A stretch of 64,000 bases of DNA, from contig MNCI01023974.1 in assembly GCA_015680685.1 (NCBI GenBank), positions 105,995 to 169,994 of the forward strand. The letters are read 5' to 3'. Position 1 is the first letter of the stretch. Each line of letters begins with the position of its first letter. The position numbers and the translations under genes are program-made. This document shows positions 11,410-22,643 of the stretch, piece by piece. The notes below the pieces were generated by a model. The model searched no databases. It was given only the letters and a program-made list of their open reading frames with translations, and was not told the origin of the DNA. The stretch comes from Gnetum montanum. Taxonomy: Eukaryota; Streptophyta; Gnetopsida; Gnetales; Gnetaceae.

Positions 11410-11420
11410 TACCCCCACGA
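11410..11420 (-). other. Polypurine tract of element C
   Basis: The minus strand reads TCGTGGGGGTA immediately before TGATGAG, the same form as in element B. Confidence 0.7.
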
Positions 11421-11629
11421 CTAAATGAAAACTTGTCCTCAAGTTAAAGTGAGAACAAGCTCCATTGATTACACAATGGATAGATATGGAATTTTTGATT
11501 GAAGAAAATGGATTCATGCTGTAGTGTGAAATTAGAATAAAATTGAGACACAACACAACACAGAGAAGGCAAAAGAAAATCCTATAGCTACAAAATTGGG
11601 TGGAACTCATGTAGTTCCTAGTGGCGGTG

Positions 11630-12363
11630 GCTCATCCATGGGTGCCTTTCCCTTGTCTTGTGCTCAAGGTCTTGGGATTTGATAGCATTGAAGTATGGCC
11701 TAGAGTTTCTCCTCTTGTAAGGCCTTGAGTGCCTTGGCATGCGCATAAGTTTGTGCTTGTGCCATAGAGGCATCCTAGTAAACCTTCTCTTTTTCTTCTA
11801 CCACCCTTTTATTCTCTGTTAACAGTTTATTAAGTTGCTCGGTTCTAAAAGTGTCTAGCTAGTTCTAAGCAACCTTTGGCCTTGTATTCGGAAGGTTTAA
11901 TACTTCCAAAATGGCTTGAATAGAGAAATCAACAGTCACACCACAAATGTTAATCGTGGTGCCTTCTTCTTTGTTGCGCCAAAATTGGTATGTTTCCCTA
12001 AGTACCAAGCACTACTTTCAAAGAGGGTAGGCCATAATGGGGACCCTTTGAGGTTATCCCTAATGGTCTCCAAAGAAAATTCTACAAAAGGTCCAAATTT
12101 TAATTCCATGATCACTATAGTTAATATGGACCTTTCATGGATGGCCTGAACACAATCCTAAGGCAACATGAGATGTTGTCCTTGTTCAGACACTGCAGCA
12201 GCTCCTCCTTCCACCTACCTTGATTGTATAGTGGAAGGGTCTTCTTGATGGATACTAAATGATTGTTCCTCCTACTCTGCATGTTGTTCAGTAGGAACAT
12301 GTCCTTCACCTCTCCTTTTCCACCTTGAGCATGACCTTCCTATTATCCACGTTTCGAGGCCAT
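11630..12363 (-). pseudogene. Extra 3' ORF of element C, plant-transposon-protein-like with coiled coil
   Basis: Reading on the minus strand from the ATG at 12363 (MASKRG) gives a protein of about 245 codons with several stops and at least two frameshifts. Near 11950-11890 the frame reads ICGVTVDFSIQAILEVLNLP. This fits a pattern (VxGxxVxhSxxxhxxhLxhP) that I recall from plant proteins annotated as putative plant transposon protein or ATHILA ORF-1; the family call is from memory and tentative. A heptad-like helix (EQLNKLLTENKRVVEEKEKV) follows, and the end is DEPPPLGTT, resembling PPPLG at the end of the element B ORF. The ATG is preceded by TTGCAG with a CTAAC branch-like site upstream, so a spliced message is possible. 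Confidence 0.5.
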
Positions 12364-14587
12364 CTGCAATCACACGGGGCCAATCGTTAGTAAGGTTGTT
12401 ACCAAAGTTAGGTTATACCTTACTGCTTACCTTAATGAATTTTCTTTATCTCTGTGTGATGTTACTTATTAGGAGAAAATGTCCCCGAAAGATTATAATA
12501 TTGCATCCTCTTTGTTTAGGTGGTTTCCAAATCTAGTTTCCCGGTATAACTAAGGAGATAAAACTATTTTTGGCACATTTATCCTTAATTTGATAACTAA
12601 TTACCCTTAATAATGTTCTTCGGATGATGAAGAATTTCAAAAAATTTATGTGCTATTTGGCATGTGCCTCTCCCCCACAACCAAGCTGAACACTCTGGGT
12701 TCAAGTAGGTTCAAATAGAATGAAAATTGGAGTACCAGCGAGCGAGTTATGGATATGAAAGCAAGGGATGCACAATTGTGAGTTGTAGAGAGAAATTTGA
12801 AAAACTTCCCCGACATGAACAGTTGCAAATGATGTTGATTAGCGCATGGGGGTCGTGTATATATATATTTTTGGGACATGATATCGTGTACGTGATATCA
12901 CAGCCTATCAATGTTAGGGCACTTTATAGAATGTACCAAATTTTTAAGATTTTTCTAAAATTAAATGATGTAAACTAAGGACATCTAAATGAGTGTTAAG
13001 GGGTTCTAGGGTAATTCAACTAGTTCTAAAGGCACAAAAATTATGATGGTGTGGAATTTATCAATAAGGACATCAGATGGTAAGGGGGAGAAAAAGGCTA
13101 TGTGATGGTTCATAGGAACGTTTGAATCGGAGGGATAGTAATAAGGGAAAGAATATCATTGAAAATATGCTAAGGGTAATAGATGGTGTGCAAAAGATGT
13201 GTTACGAGTGCAAATTACAACAAATTACACAAGTAGGTCCTCCCCAAAGTAGGTTCCAACCTATAATGCCCTTGTGTAACCACACCTTAAAATGTACATA
13301 GGCACTAGAAGCGTTAAATGTAATCCACACTGGTTCCACAAAACACACACATGTAAGTATCACCGGAATGAGGTACAAATTCTATGCTACACAAGACATG
13401 AGCTACAATTACATGAACAACGAGATGAGATGGACTATAGAAGGGATTATAGAGATTGGGACATGAGGTAATTGACCCAGGGCACAATGAATCCTACATG
13501 TAAGGCATGATTAATGTGTCATTATCCCGTCATTCCAAGATCAGGACCAAGTCCATTCCTCTGATAAGTGACATCGCATTGTTTCATCCCATGATGAGCA
13601 ACTATGAGAGTACCAGAACAACAAAAATGTGTACGGTCACTTGGCATTTTGTTCAAGGGAGGAGTGATTTTTTCTTTGTGGCACTTACTTTGTTTGTTTT
13701 TTTTCTTCTTTCCTTTTTTTATTGCTAAATCTAGAGAAGTCGCCAACCTTCAGGCATGGATGCATATCTTTCTAGTGGGGCCCCCTAGAACAACATTGGA
13801 TTTTTGAGTGCCTTTTGAATACTCTTACTCCAATTTTGCATTAGATCTACAAGGATCTTAGTACAACCATGTTGCGTGATAACTCTCACAGATGTCACCA
13901 AAGAGAATCCACAAGTCTCCTTGATTACACACCCTAATCATTCCCTCTTGGTCCATCCTTCTTCATTCTTGGTATAATGAACACAAAATTAATTTTAAGT
14001 TTTAAGAATGTCAAGAATATCACTGTATCCTCAAACAAAACCTCTTATTTGTAGAATGGATGAGTGGGTGTAATGGGCTCATTGTCCAAATAATTGATCG
14101 TTTGAGACTTAATAACATAGAACACATCTCAACCAAAAAGCCACATGAGTGTTTTATTCATAGATGAGATTACTTATAAGAAGAAAAAAAAGACAAAAAG
14201 ATAAAACAAGAATTTGAAAAATGAAAAACTGGAAACAAAAAATTGTAAAATTAAAGAAAATGAAAACATATTTATTAATCCTGCTTGTTATTAAAATGGG
14301 GAATATCCCCCATAACTACACAGTTGAGCATGGCAAGGATTAATAATGAAAGATGAGGATCCTTGCATGTTGAAAACATTGAAACTCGATCATACTTACC
14401 CCATTGGGGTTCACACACCTGATTATAGTAATCATAGTGGGGAAATTTATAAGATGTGGTTCCCAGATAAAGAGTTGACACACTATGATACTTGTGACCA
14501 TAAGATGGTATGCAAGGATCAGGAAATCACTCTCCATGGTTGTATTCATTGGGCCATATGATTATTAGAGTGTTAATTGGTGGCCCT
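12364..14587 (-). other. Non-coding middle of element C
   Basis: About 2.2 kb where pol would be expected. I see no protease DSG/DTG box, no YxDD box, no HHCC or DDE integrase motifs in any frame. Short frames at 12646-12978, 13507-13807 and 14275-14561 carry nothing recognisable. A single palindrome pair with a TATA tract sits at 12855-12903. Confidence 0.6.
12855..12903 (-). promoter_or_regulatory. Putative internal promoter upstream of the extra ORF in element C
   Basis: GATATCGTGTACGTGATATC (12880-12899) is the same palindrome pair as in the LTR U3 of elements A and C. On the minus strand it is followed within about 10 bases by AAATATATATATACAC (12855-12870), a TATA-like tract. The extra ORF starts about 490 bases further on. 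The same arrangement and similar spacing occur in element B with a different motif. Confidence 0.4.
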
Positions 14588-16257
14588 AATCAAGTAACAC
14601 GAGGCGTTGGGTTCAAGGAGAAGGATGCACCATAGTGTTGGACTTGTGCTAAGTTGGAGAATGTAGTGGCCTTGGAACTATGTTGTTCCTTCCTATGGTC
14701 ATGTAAAGAAGGGACACCTTTGATGTTGAGGAGTTCTCTCACTGATGTTGGCAAGAGTAGCAACATTTGTGGGTTGTTGCTATGGTGTAGACACTTTATG
14801 AACAATTGGTGGCAAGTAGAAGGAGGAAAAGGATGAGAATGTTGAAATTTAGGAGAAGTGTAAGGTACACAAGGAGGTGGTTGTGTTGAGAACATGGGCT
14901 GATAGTACTGAGGAGAATGATAATGCGACCAGATAGATTATGTTGACCCAGTTGGGGAAACATGATGTTGGACTAGATAAGCATTTGGATTCGGATGATA
15001 CGAAGGGTGTCTCCAGTTTAGGAATGGCTTCCCCAACGACTAGGACTGTTGCCACTATGATTGAACATAGTATCGCTGTATGAACTCTGGGTGTAATGTG
15101 CTTCCCCAATGCTCATATAAATGTAACAAGATTGGGAATTGGCCCTTGGGGTGATCGTACAGGTAAATTTTGCATTCATATGTATGATTGGCAATTGAGC
15201 TCTTATTTTCTTCATCCCTTCTTTCCGATTGTCTACTGGTATTTTGTCTTGCTTCTCAGGTCATCAAAACTCTATCTTCAATAATATTGATATATTCCCC
15301 ACACTTTTTATGCATCCATTCTAGCACCTTATTGATCTTTTCCTCGACTTCCTCTAATGATTGTTGTACTGGCAAAGACGGTTCTTTGTCCTTGAGATAG
15401 GTTGATTTCTCCTTTTTATGATTATGGACCTCTGTTAAGTTGAGATTTTGGTCTCGTTGATGTTTTTCAACATTCTCCCATCTAGCCATTTCTCCTTCTT
15501 CTTTTGCTACCTATTTAGTAAGCTCTTGGAATTGATGGATTCATAGTTTGTATAGTTGACCTTGGGCATACATCTCTAGGATCTCTCTTGTTTCATCACG
15601 AAGCCCATCAATGATATGGTACATTAGCCTTTCCTCGGAGAACTTATGGCCTAGAGAGTTGTTTAATAGTGTATAATATCTTTCTAAGGCCATGTACAAG
15701 GGTTTATGTTGTGCTTGTTTCCACTCTTGGATTTTTTTCCTCAAGGCTGACACTCTTGCATAGGTTTGATATCTTTCGTTAAAGAGTTCTACCATTGTTG
15801 GCCAACATCGTATTGAATTTTATTTTAACGATCTATACCATACTTTTGCTTGGCCAATGAGTGTCATAGGAAAGAGCTTGAGTTTTTTCCAATTGTTATC
15901 AATGTTGTTCCATGCATAGGCATCGTAGAAGGCTTGTAAATGTTGTTGCGGATCTAAGTCATAGCCTCTTGAGAAATTGGAAAAGTTGTTTAAATCGAGT
16001 TTGGGTAGGCGGCTCTCTTTATGATTCCTACAGGAGATTCAAACAACCTCTTGTATTTATGTTAGGCTTGTAGTGACCAGTAGGGGTTCATCGTCATCAA
16101 GTAAGTTATTCTTTCATGCATTAGGATGATGCTGCCTTCGTTTATGTTTATAAGAAACCTCCACCTCAGATTGCGTACTCCAATCTTCATATTCGTTGGT
16201 TCTCCAATGAATTGCCTCACTAGATGTGGCATTATCGTAGTCTTGTAGGAGAGGCAT
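14588..16257 (-). pseudogene. Gag of element C
   Basis: The frame begins at the ATG at 16257 and is readable with scattered stops to 14588, about 550 codons. The core at 15795-15541 (LFNERYQTYARVSALRKKIQ, then LERYYTLLNNSLGHKFSEE) is a retrotransposon gag domain. It matches element K gag at 57510-57760 (FFNEKYQMYSQVSNLRM, MNRYYSLLHQCLGHSYSQ). Upstream, DPQQHLQAFYDA and WKKLKLFPMTL match element A. A Lys/Glu-rich helical segment at 15489-15256 and a Pro/Ser/His-rich tail follow. No zinc knuckle was found. Confidence 0.75.
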
Positions 16258-16379
16258 GCTTGTGCAATTGTGTGTGAATTTGTATGTGACTTTTTGAAAT
16301 TATTTCTTCCTGAAAGATATATTGTTAATTCCTATACAATGACCTTGTATGATATAACTAATCTAGATAACTAGCACCG

Positions 16380-16397
16380 TCCCTGGAAATAGCACCA
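16380..16397 (-). other. Primer-binding site of element C (decayed tRNA-Asp type)
   Basis: The minus strand reads TGGTGCTATTTCCAGGGA, one base inside the LTR boundary. It is 5 differences from the tRNA-Asp primer site and is weaker than the one in element A. Confidence 0.6.
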
Positions 16398-16398
16398 A

Positions 16399-17227
16399 TG
16401 ATGAGTGGCGAGGTACCCCTACACTCAACCATATGAATACAAGCGTTTCACGCACGATCCAGTCGAACTCTGCAGACGGGCTAGTTGTGGTATCTAAATG
16501 GTTACTCGTAGATTGCAATTCACTATCTTCCCACCTGGACTAGTATTAGCTTTGTCACGTATGGTTTAGTCCAGAGTGAGGTGTATGATGTGTTCCTACA
16601 CTAATGCTACTCCTGAGGATGATGGGAAATAATATCAACTAAACTAGGAGAGAGAGAGTGTATGTGTGAGAGAATCTAAACTAGCCTAAGTGTAATAAGC
16701 ATCCGTTCGTCAATCATTTGTACACATCTTGGACCTCGTGCCCTTGTGCACGACTACCACTGGGATTACCAAGTAGTCACACTTAAATGCTCATGATTAA
16801 GTGATACTCATTTCGTGTTATTAGGAGATAAGGGTAGAGAGATATTAACTAAGAAAGTAGTAAATAACAATAACAATTAAATAAATAATTAAGCTAAGTG
16901 GATGCTACAATGATGAAGTAATCTTGATTTTTATTGCCGATCATGTGCATGTCCAAGTACATCACACTTGAATAAGGATGTCACATAATTACAATCATCA
17001 CACCATGGGCATGCACTGGGAGAAAAGGGTTGAGGGGAAAAATTGACGTACTAAAAACTATTGAAAACTTAAACTTAAAAATTGACTCTTACCAAAATTT
17101 CCTACCTCTTATTTAGAGATGAGGAGATAGGCTGCAATATTGCGTACGCGATATCACGTCTAGGCTATGATATCTTGTACGCAATATCATGGGTGCGATA
17201 TCATAGCCACCAATTCATGACTCATCA
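16399..17227 (-). repeat. 5' LTR of element C (829 bp)
   Basis: Ends TGATGAG...CTCATCA, followed outside by the target duplication ATAAT (17228-17232). It is highly similar to 10558-11409 along its length, differing by substitutions and by loss of about 30 bases around the GGATTACCAA repeat. Its palindromes (17140-17210) have decayed from GATATCGCG to forms such as CAATATCATG. Confidence 0.9.
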
Positions 17228-17232
17228 ATAAT

Positions 17233-17656
17233 ATAGATACTTAAGTTTTGCAAAGAGGGCTTTTGAGTTTTTTTGCCCAAAATGATACCTTCTTGCATGC
17301 GCTTGTCTACTTGTCCTTCTAGGAGGTACATGTTCTCCAAAAAGTCTCTATAGTTAACCTTTTGTTCTTCAGATAATTGTTAATCTAAAATTGGGGAAAA
17401 GGAACTGAATTGAATGGAATGAAAGATTTTACTTTCAAAAGAAAATCAGGGAATACAAGATACACAAAGGGATGAAAGATTAAAATCAAATAAATTCCTG
17501 CCTCTGAGCTTTGGATGGAAGCTTCCAGTCTTTTGTAGGTTCTCCCTCCTTGCTACCACCCCTCCATGATCCCTTTTCCCCTAACACCTTCTACCTTGTA
17601 AAATTTGGTGACCTTGGCTAGCCATTTAGCACCTTCCATCTCGTTGAATTCTGCAC
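17233..17656 (-). other. Possible exon remnants of an unidentified non-TE gene
   Basis: Two coding-looking minus-strand stretches lie between elements C and D. The first, 17656 to about 17500, follows a CTATAG acceptor-like site and reads EFNEMEGAKWLAKVTKFYK. The second, about 17390-17250, follows the pyrimidine-rich CCTTTTCCCCAATTTTAG and reads YRDFLENMYLLEGQVDKRMQ. They carry few stops compared with neighbouring repeats. I do not recognise the family, and they could equally be a repeat I cannot place. Confidence 0.2.
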
Positions 17657-17890
17657 CTATAGACACAGAATAAACACAACCAAAATCATTACTATTCTAT
17701 TCATTAAAGAAAAGGGGAAAGCACTTTGTTAGTTAAAATCATTAACACATCTCAAAACTTGCTAGGTTTTATAGGCCATGTATCTCTCATATTGTTCTTT
17801 GCCACTATTTTGTGGAAAAGCATAAGCACTTGGAAAAGCATGTTGACTCTTCAGCAGACAAAGAGAGAACACTGAGCTAAGTCATGTCAC

Positions 17891-18298
17891 TGTAAGAAAA
17901 TAATTGTGCAAAGAAAACTAGATTGCACAAGTAATTAAAGTATAGAATGCAGAAGCAAATGGAATTGACCTCCAATCATTAATGCTTTCAATTAATCTTG
18001 TTTAGATTTTTCTTTCACACCAGTGCTCTACAATGATGGTGTATGCAACCTCCAAGTGCCTATGAAAGGGACATGAAGTACAATCCTGCTGTGATTCATG
18101 GTGCCTTTGTTCTCCCATCAAGAATGAATTTATAGGCCATGAAATTGGTTATCATGAGAGAAAATCTAAAAAATAAGATACCCAAAACCCCATCCTAATG
18201 TGGACGCCACCCCAACACCAATGAAAAAATGCATTATGCCAATGTGTATAAGTGTCAACAGATATGGAGGCCACATAAATGTGTAAATACATGTTACA
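17891..18298 (-). repeat. 3' LTR of element D (408 bp)
   Basis: Aligns end to end with 23662-24069 and is the same length, with roughly one difference per ten bases by eye. Shared blocks include CACCAGTGCTCTACAA and CATCAAGAATGAATTTA. Confidence 0.9.
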
Positions 18299-18319
18299 AT
18301 CTCCCACTTGGTATCCATA

Positions 18320-18963
18320 TTTAATCAAGTCCAAAGTTCAAGAAATAAATGCATGAATCATGGTGATAGTTCCTCTTAATGTAAGTGTTATCTTCCATGT
18401 ATTACAATGCATTATCTATCAAATGTAATTTCTTATATGGTAACGTAACTTTATGAATAAACCCAATGTTCATACAAGGCCCTTCCATATGTGTATTTTC
18501 TCTAATAACTATATGCATAAACCATATGAGAAAATAGCACAATTGAATAAGAGTTTCATTAAGAATATAAGTTGTANTGTGGTCATTGCACATATCAACA
18601 CTGAATTAATAATAGTTGATCCTTTGACAAAAGGAATGCCACTGAAGTCATTTAATGATCATGTAGTTCAGATGGGACTTGGTTCCATAATGTAATTTAT
18701 TATACATACAACTTATAGTCTTAATGAAACACTTATTCAGTTGTGTTGTTTTCTCATATAGTTTGTGTAGATAGTTAGTAGAGAAAATACACATATAGCA
18801 AGGTCTTGAATGAACATTGGGTTTATTCATAAAGTTATGTTACCATATAAGAAATTACATTTGATAGATAATGCATTGTAATACATGGAAGATAATACTT
18901 ACATTAAGAGGAACTATCACCATGATTCATGCATTTATTTCTTGAACTTTGGACTTGATTAAN
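18320..18963. repeat. Inverted repeat with single-N edges in the 3' region of element D
   Basis: 18320-18576 and 18705-18962 are inverted copies of the same stretch, the untranslated tail of the element, with about 130 bases between them. They are similar but not identical. For example, one arm has ATACAAGGCCCTTCCAT where the other has TTCAAGACCTTGCTAT. Single Ns lie at 18577 and 18963. The block 18578-18962 is therefore reversed relative to the rest of the element. Mis-oriented contig joining is the likeliest cause; a real inversion is the alternative. Confidence 0.75.
18578..18695 (+). pseudogene. RNase H C-terminus of Copia pol, on the wrong strand
   Basis: The plus strand reads AHINTELIIVDPLTKGMPLK then HVVQMGLGSIM and a stop. 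This is the characteristic last part of Copia RNase H. The rest of pol is on the minus strand, so this piece is inverted. It belongs after the RNase H frame that breaks off at about 18964, and roughly 100 residues between the two pieces are missing. Confidence 0.75.
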
Positions 18964-21790
18964 TTAGCATAAAAACATAACCAGATGTGGATTTTTATAA
19001 ATCGACATAACCAACAAAGTATGAATCAGAGTAGCCAGTCACCTCTAAGGGGTCAGTTTGTTTATACATAAGCATGTAGTCTTTTCTATCTTGAAGGTAC
19101 CTCATCACTTTCTTTCCAACTCTCCAGTGGTCAATACTTGGATTACTCTGATATCTGCCCAACATTCCCATAGAAAATGCAATATCAAGTCTTGTGCATA
19201 CATAAGGCTTCCAACAACCGAAGCATAAAGAATGTTGCTCATCTGATTCTTCTCTAAATCATTCCTAGGGCAATAGTTCAAATTGAACCCATCACCCTTC
19301 ACAATGGGTGCTATACTTGGTGAACAATCTTTCATTCGAAACCTCTTTGATATAGGTTTCTTGTGATAGTCCCAGAATACATCTAGATTTGTCCCTATGG
19401 ATCTAAATGCAAATGACATAAGATGCCTCACCCAGATCCTTCATCTTGAAATTCTTAGATAGAAAATGTTTCATCTCATATAGATATCCACTATTATTGG
19501 TTGCAAGAAGGATATCATTCACATATAGAACAAGGAAATAGATTTTTCTCCCACTGACCTTCTGGTCTATACATTGATCCATGATGTTTTCTTCAAAACC
19601 AAATGAAGTGATGATATCATGGAATTTTAAGTACCATTAATGGGAGGCTTGTTTCAATCCATATATGGATTTCTTAAGCTTGCATACCAATTGCTCACCA
19701 TCACTAGAGGAAAATCCTTTAGGTTGTTTCATATAAACCTCTTCCTCTAGATCACCATTAAGGAATGTTATTTTCACATTCATTTGATGTAATTCAAGAT
19801 CAAAATGGGCAACCAATGCCATGATAACATGAAGGAAGTCCTTCTTAGATGTAGTAGAAAAGGTCTCCTTGTAATCTATTTCCTCTTTTTGAGTGAACCC
19901 TTTAGCGACAAGTTTGACCTTATATCTTTCAACGTTGTCTAATAAGTCTTTCTTAGCCTTGAAGACCCATTTGCATCCAATGGCTTTTACATCATTAGGC
20001 AACTTGACAAGATCCCATACTCCATTAGATGACATAGAGTTCATCTCATCTTTCATGGAATCATACCAAAATTTAGATTCCTTACAACTCATGGTGTATG
20101 AAAATGTTTTGGGATCATTTTCAGCTCTTATGTTGTAGTTAAACTCTTGTAGATACATCATATAGTCACTAGGAATCACTAACCACCTTACTTTAGTAGA
20201 TCTTCTTAATGTTGGTTCATTATTCTCTTGAGGATCATGATGTTCAACACACTGTTCAATAGGTTTTGGTATCTGTTGTTCAGCTAGAGCTACTACTTCT
20301 TGATCAACAGTTTGTGGAACTTCAATGATTGGTTGTTGTTCAGTACGCATTTGTGCTCTAGGCATATTGTGCACAACAATCAATCTATCACTTGAAATAG
20401 TGGGTTAAGTATCTGTATTATCTATCTCAGGAACAAGGTTCCAAGATCTACTACTCCCACTAATCAAGTCATTCTCAAGAAATTTAGCATTCCTTGATTC
20501 CACAAACCTAGTAGTATGTGATGGACAATAAAATCTGTATCACTTAGATTGTTCAAGATATCTAATGAAATACCCACTTATGGTTCTTGGGTCTAGCTTC
20601 TTTTCTTATAGATTATAGAATCTTACTTTAGATGGACATCCCCAAACATGTATTTGTTGCAAACTTGGTTTCCAGCCTTTTCATAATTCAAATGGTGTCT
20701 TTGAGATAGCCTTGGTTGGAACTCAGTTTAATATATACATGATTGTCTTAAGAGCTTCAGTCCATAAGGACTTAGGAAGCTTGGAGCTACTAAGCATACT
20801 CCATACCATGTTCAATAATGTTTGGTTTCTTCTTTCTACCATACTGGTCTGGGGAACCAGCCATAGTGTACTCGGCAATAATCTTGTGCTCTTGAAGAAA
20901 CTTAGCAAATGGACTAGATGATTTTCCATCATTAGTATATCTACCAGAGTATTCACCATCTCTATCAAATCTCACTATCTTTATTTACTTATCGCATTGT
21001 TTCTCTAATTCAGCTTTAAACACCTTAAAGGCATCTAAAGCTTCACTCTTGTTATGAAGCAAGTAGAGATACATATATTGTGAATAATCATCAATAAAGG
21101 TAATGAAATACTTTTGACCATACACATCCATATCTAGACTACAAATATCTGTATGTATGATCTCTAATATGTCTAAAATCCTCTTGGCATCTTTCTTTAA
21201 CATATTGATTTGCTTTCCCTTTATGCAGTCCACACAAGTGTCAAAGTCAGTAAAATCTATAGTACTAAGTACTCCATCATTTACTAATCTCGTTATTCTC
21301 TCAATAGAGATATGTCCTAATCTACGATGCCACAACATAGCGGATTCGTCATACATAACACATCTCTTAATGCCATCATGAACTTGCATAGAAGTATAAG
21401 AAGTTTCATTTTGTAAATTAATTTTGAAAAGATCATTTGTCAATGTACCATTTCCAATAAGTTTAGATCTATAATATAAATTGAATATAGTATTTGAAAA
21501 ATTAAAGGAAAATCCCAATGATATAAACTTTGAAATAGAAATTAAATTCCTTGAAAAACTAGGAATATAAAATGTCTTTTCCAACTCTAAAAAAAACCAC
21601 TACTTAAAACTAATTTGCATGTTCCAACTATCTCCACATGTGAGTGCATGTTATTGCCTGAATAGATGCATGACTCACTTCCCACTAGCTTCCTTAGGTT
21701 TTTCACCCCTTGTAAGGAATTGGTAACATGGATTGTAGAACCAGAATCAATTCACCATGTGTCATGACCAGCATCAATGATATTAGATTC
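18964..21790 (-). pseudogene. Pol of Copia element D (protease, integrase, RT, part of RNase H)
   Basis: The protease near 21750 has IDSGSTIHVTN, the Copia aspartic protease box. The pre-integrase domain has LWHRRLGHISIERI and CVDCIKGKQ (about 21330-21210). The integrase core reads IHTDICSLDMDVYGQKYFIT and FIDDYSQYMYLYL (21170-21050), and a further piece runs to 20723. RT spans about 20200-19440, including FNYNIRAENDPKTF upstream, GCKWVFKAKKD and QMNVKITFLNGDLEEEVYMK. The YxDD box near 19540 reads YVND, so a catalytic Asp is changed. RNase H breaks off at SGYVFML near 18970. At least five frameshifts or stops interrupt it. Confidence 0.9.
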
Positions 21791-22643
21791 AAAACAAACA
21801 AGTGAGAGTTCAGTACCTTTCTTTTCAAGTCGTTTATGATATTTGGAACAATCCTTCTTTATGTGCTCTTTCTTTTTGTAGAAAAACATTTGGATTCCTT
21901 CTTAATATCAGCTTGTGCAAGAAATTTGACCTTCATCTTGCCTTTGGCTTGTTCTTTATTTTTTCCTTATGTAGCCAGATGCACCCTCCCTTTCATTTCC
22001 ATAGCAAGTCTTCCCTCTTCTTGCACACACATGGTAACTAGTTCATTAATTAACCATTTTTTCTTATGTGTGTTATAAGAAATCTTAAAGGGTCTATATT
22101 ATAATGGGAGCACGTTCAAGATGTAGTACACAAGGAAAGCTTCTGACATCTCAACCTCAAGTGTTTTGAGTTGAGTCGCTATATCCCTCATTTGCATGAT
22201 GTGCTCATGCACACCATGAGTTTTAGTAAGCTTCATGGATGAGAACTTCATTATCAAGGTGCTAGCCAATGCCTTGTCTAATCAAATTGTTCATCAATGG
22301 CCTTTAACAAAGCACCCACATTGTCATACTATTCTAGTGAACCACACATACTAGTTGAGATCTTGGTTTTTACAAACATGACACAGAGGCAATTAGATCA
22401 TTTCCATTTTTCATAATTATCAATATCATCCAGATAGTTGATTGCTATAATGGTAGGTGGTTCATCCTTATGGATAGTATAATCAATGTCCATCCAACCT
22501 AAATGAAGAAGAATTCTCTCCTTCCACATATAATTATCACCCTTTAATTTAGGAATGTCACATTTAAAATTAGAGTAGCTTACAAGTTGTACAACTGCAT
22601 GATCAAACATGCTGTGGTCACTAAATTTGAGGTTAAATACCAT
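21791..22643 (-). pseudogene. Gag of Copia element D
   Basis: The N-terminal part (22643-22398) reads IPKLKGDNYMWKERILLHLG and EPPTIIAINYLDD, a typical Copia gag. The zinc knuckle near 21890-21840 reads FFYKKKEHIKKDC. The two leading cysteines of CX2CX4HX4C are lost, while the histidine and last cysteine remain. The middle is broken by stops. Confidence 0.75.

Larger units (their letters stand above)
10558..17227 (-). mobile_element. Element C, complete non-autonomous Gypsy element with gag and an extra ORF
   Basis: Two LTRs with TGATGAG...CTCATCA ends (852 and 829 bp) bound a 4,989-bp interior. The flanks carry a perfect 5-bp target duplication, ATAAT, at 10553-10557 and 17228-17232. The interior holds a primer-binding site, gag, a non-coding middle, an extra ORF and a polypurine tract. 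There is no protease, reverse transcriptase, RNase H or integrase trace, and no room for a full pol. It must have been moved by enzymes from a relative such as A or K, whose gag it shares. This is the TR-GAG or LARD kind of derivative. Confidence 0.9.
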
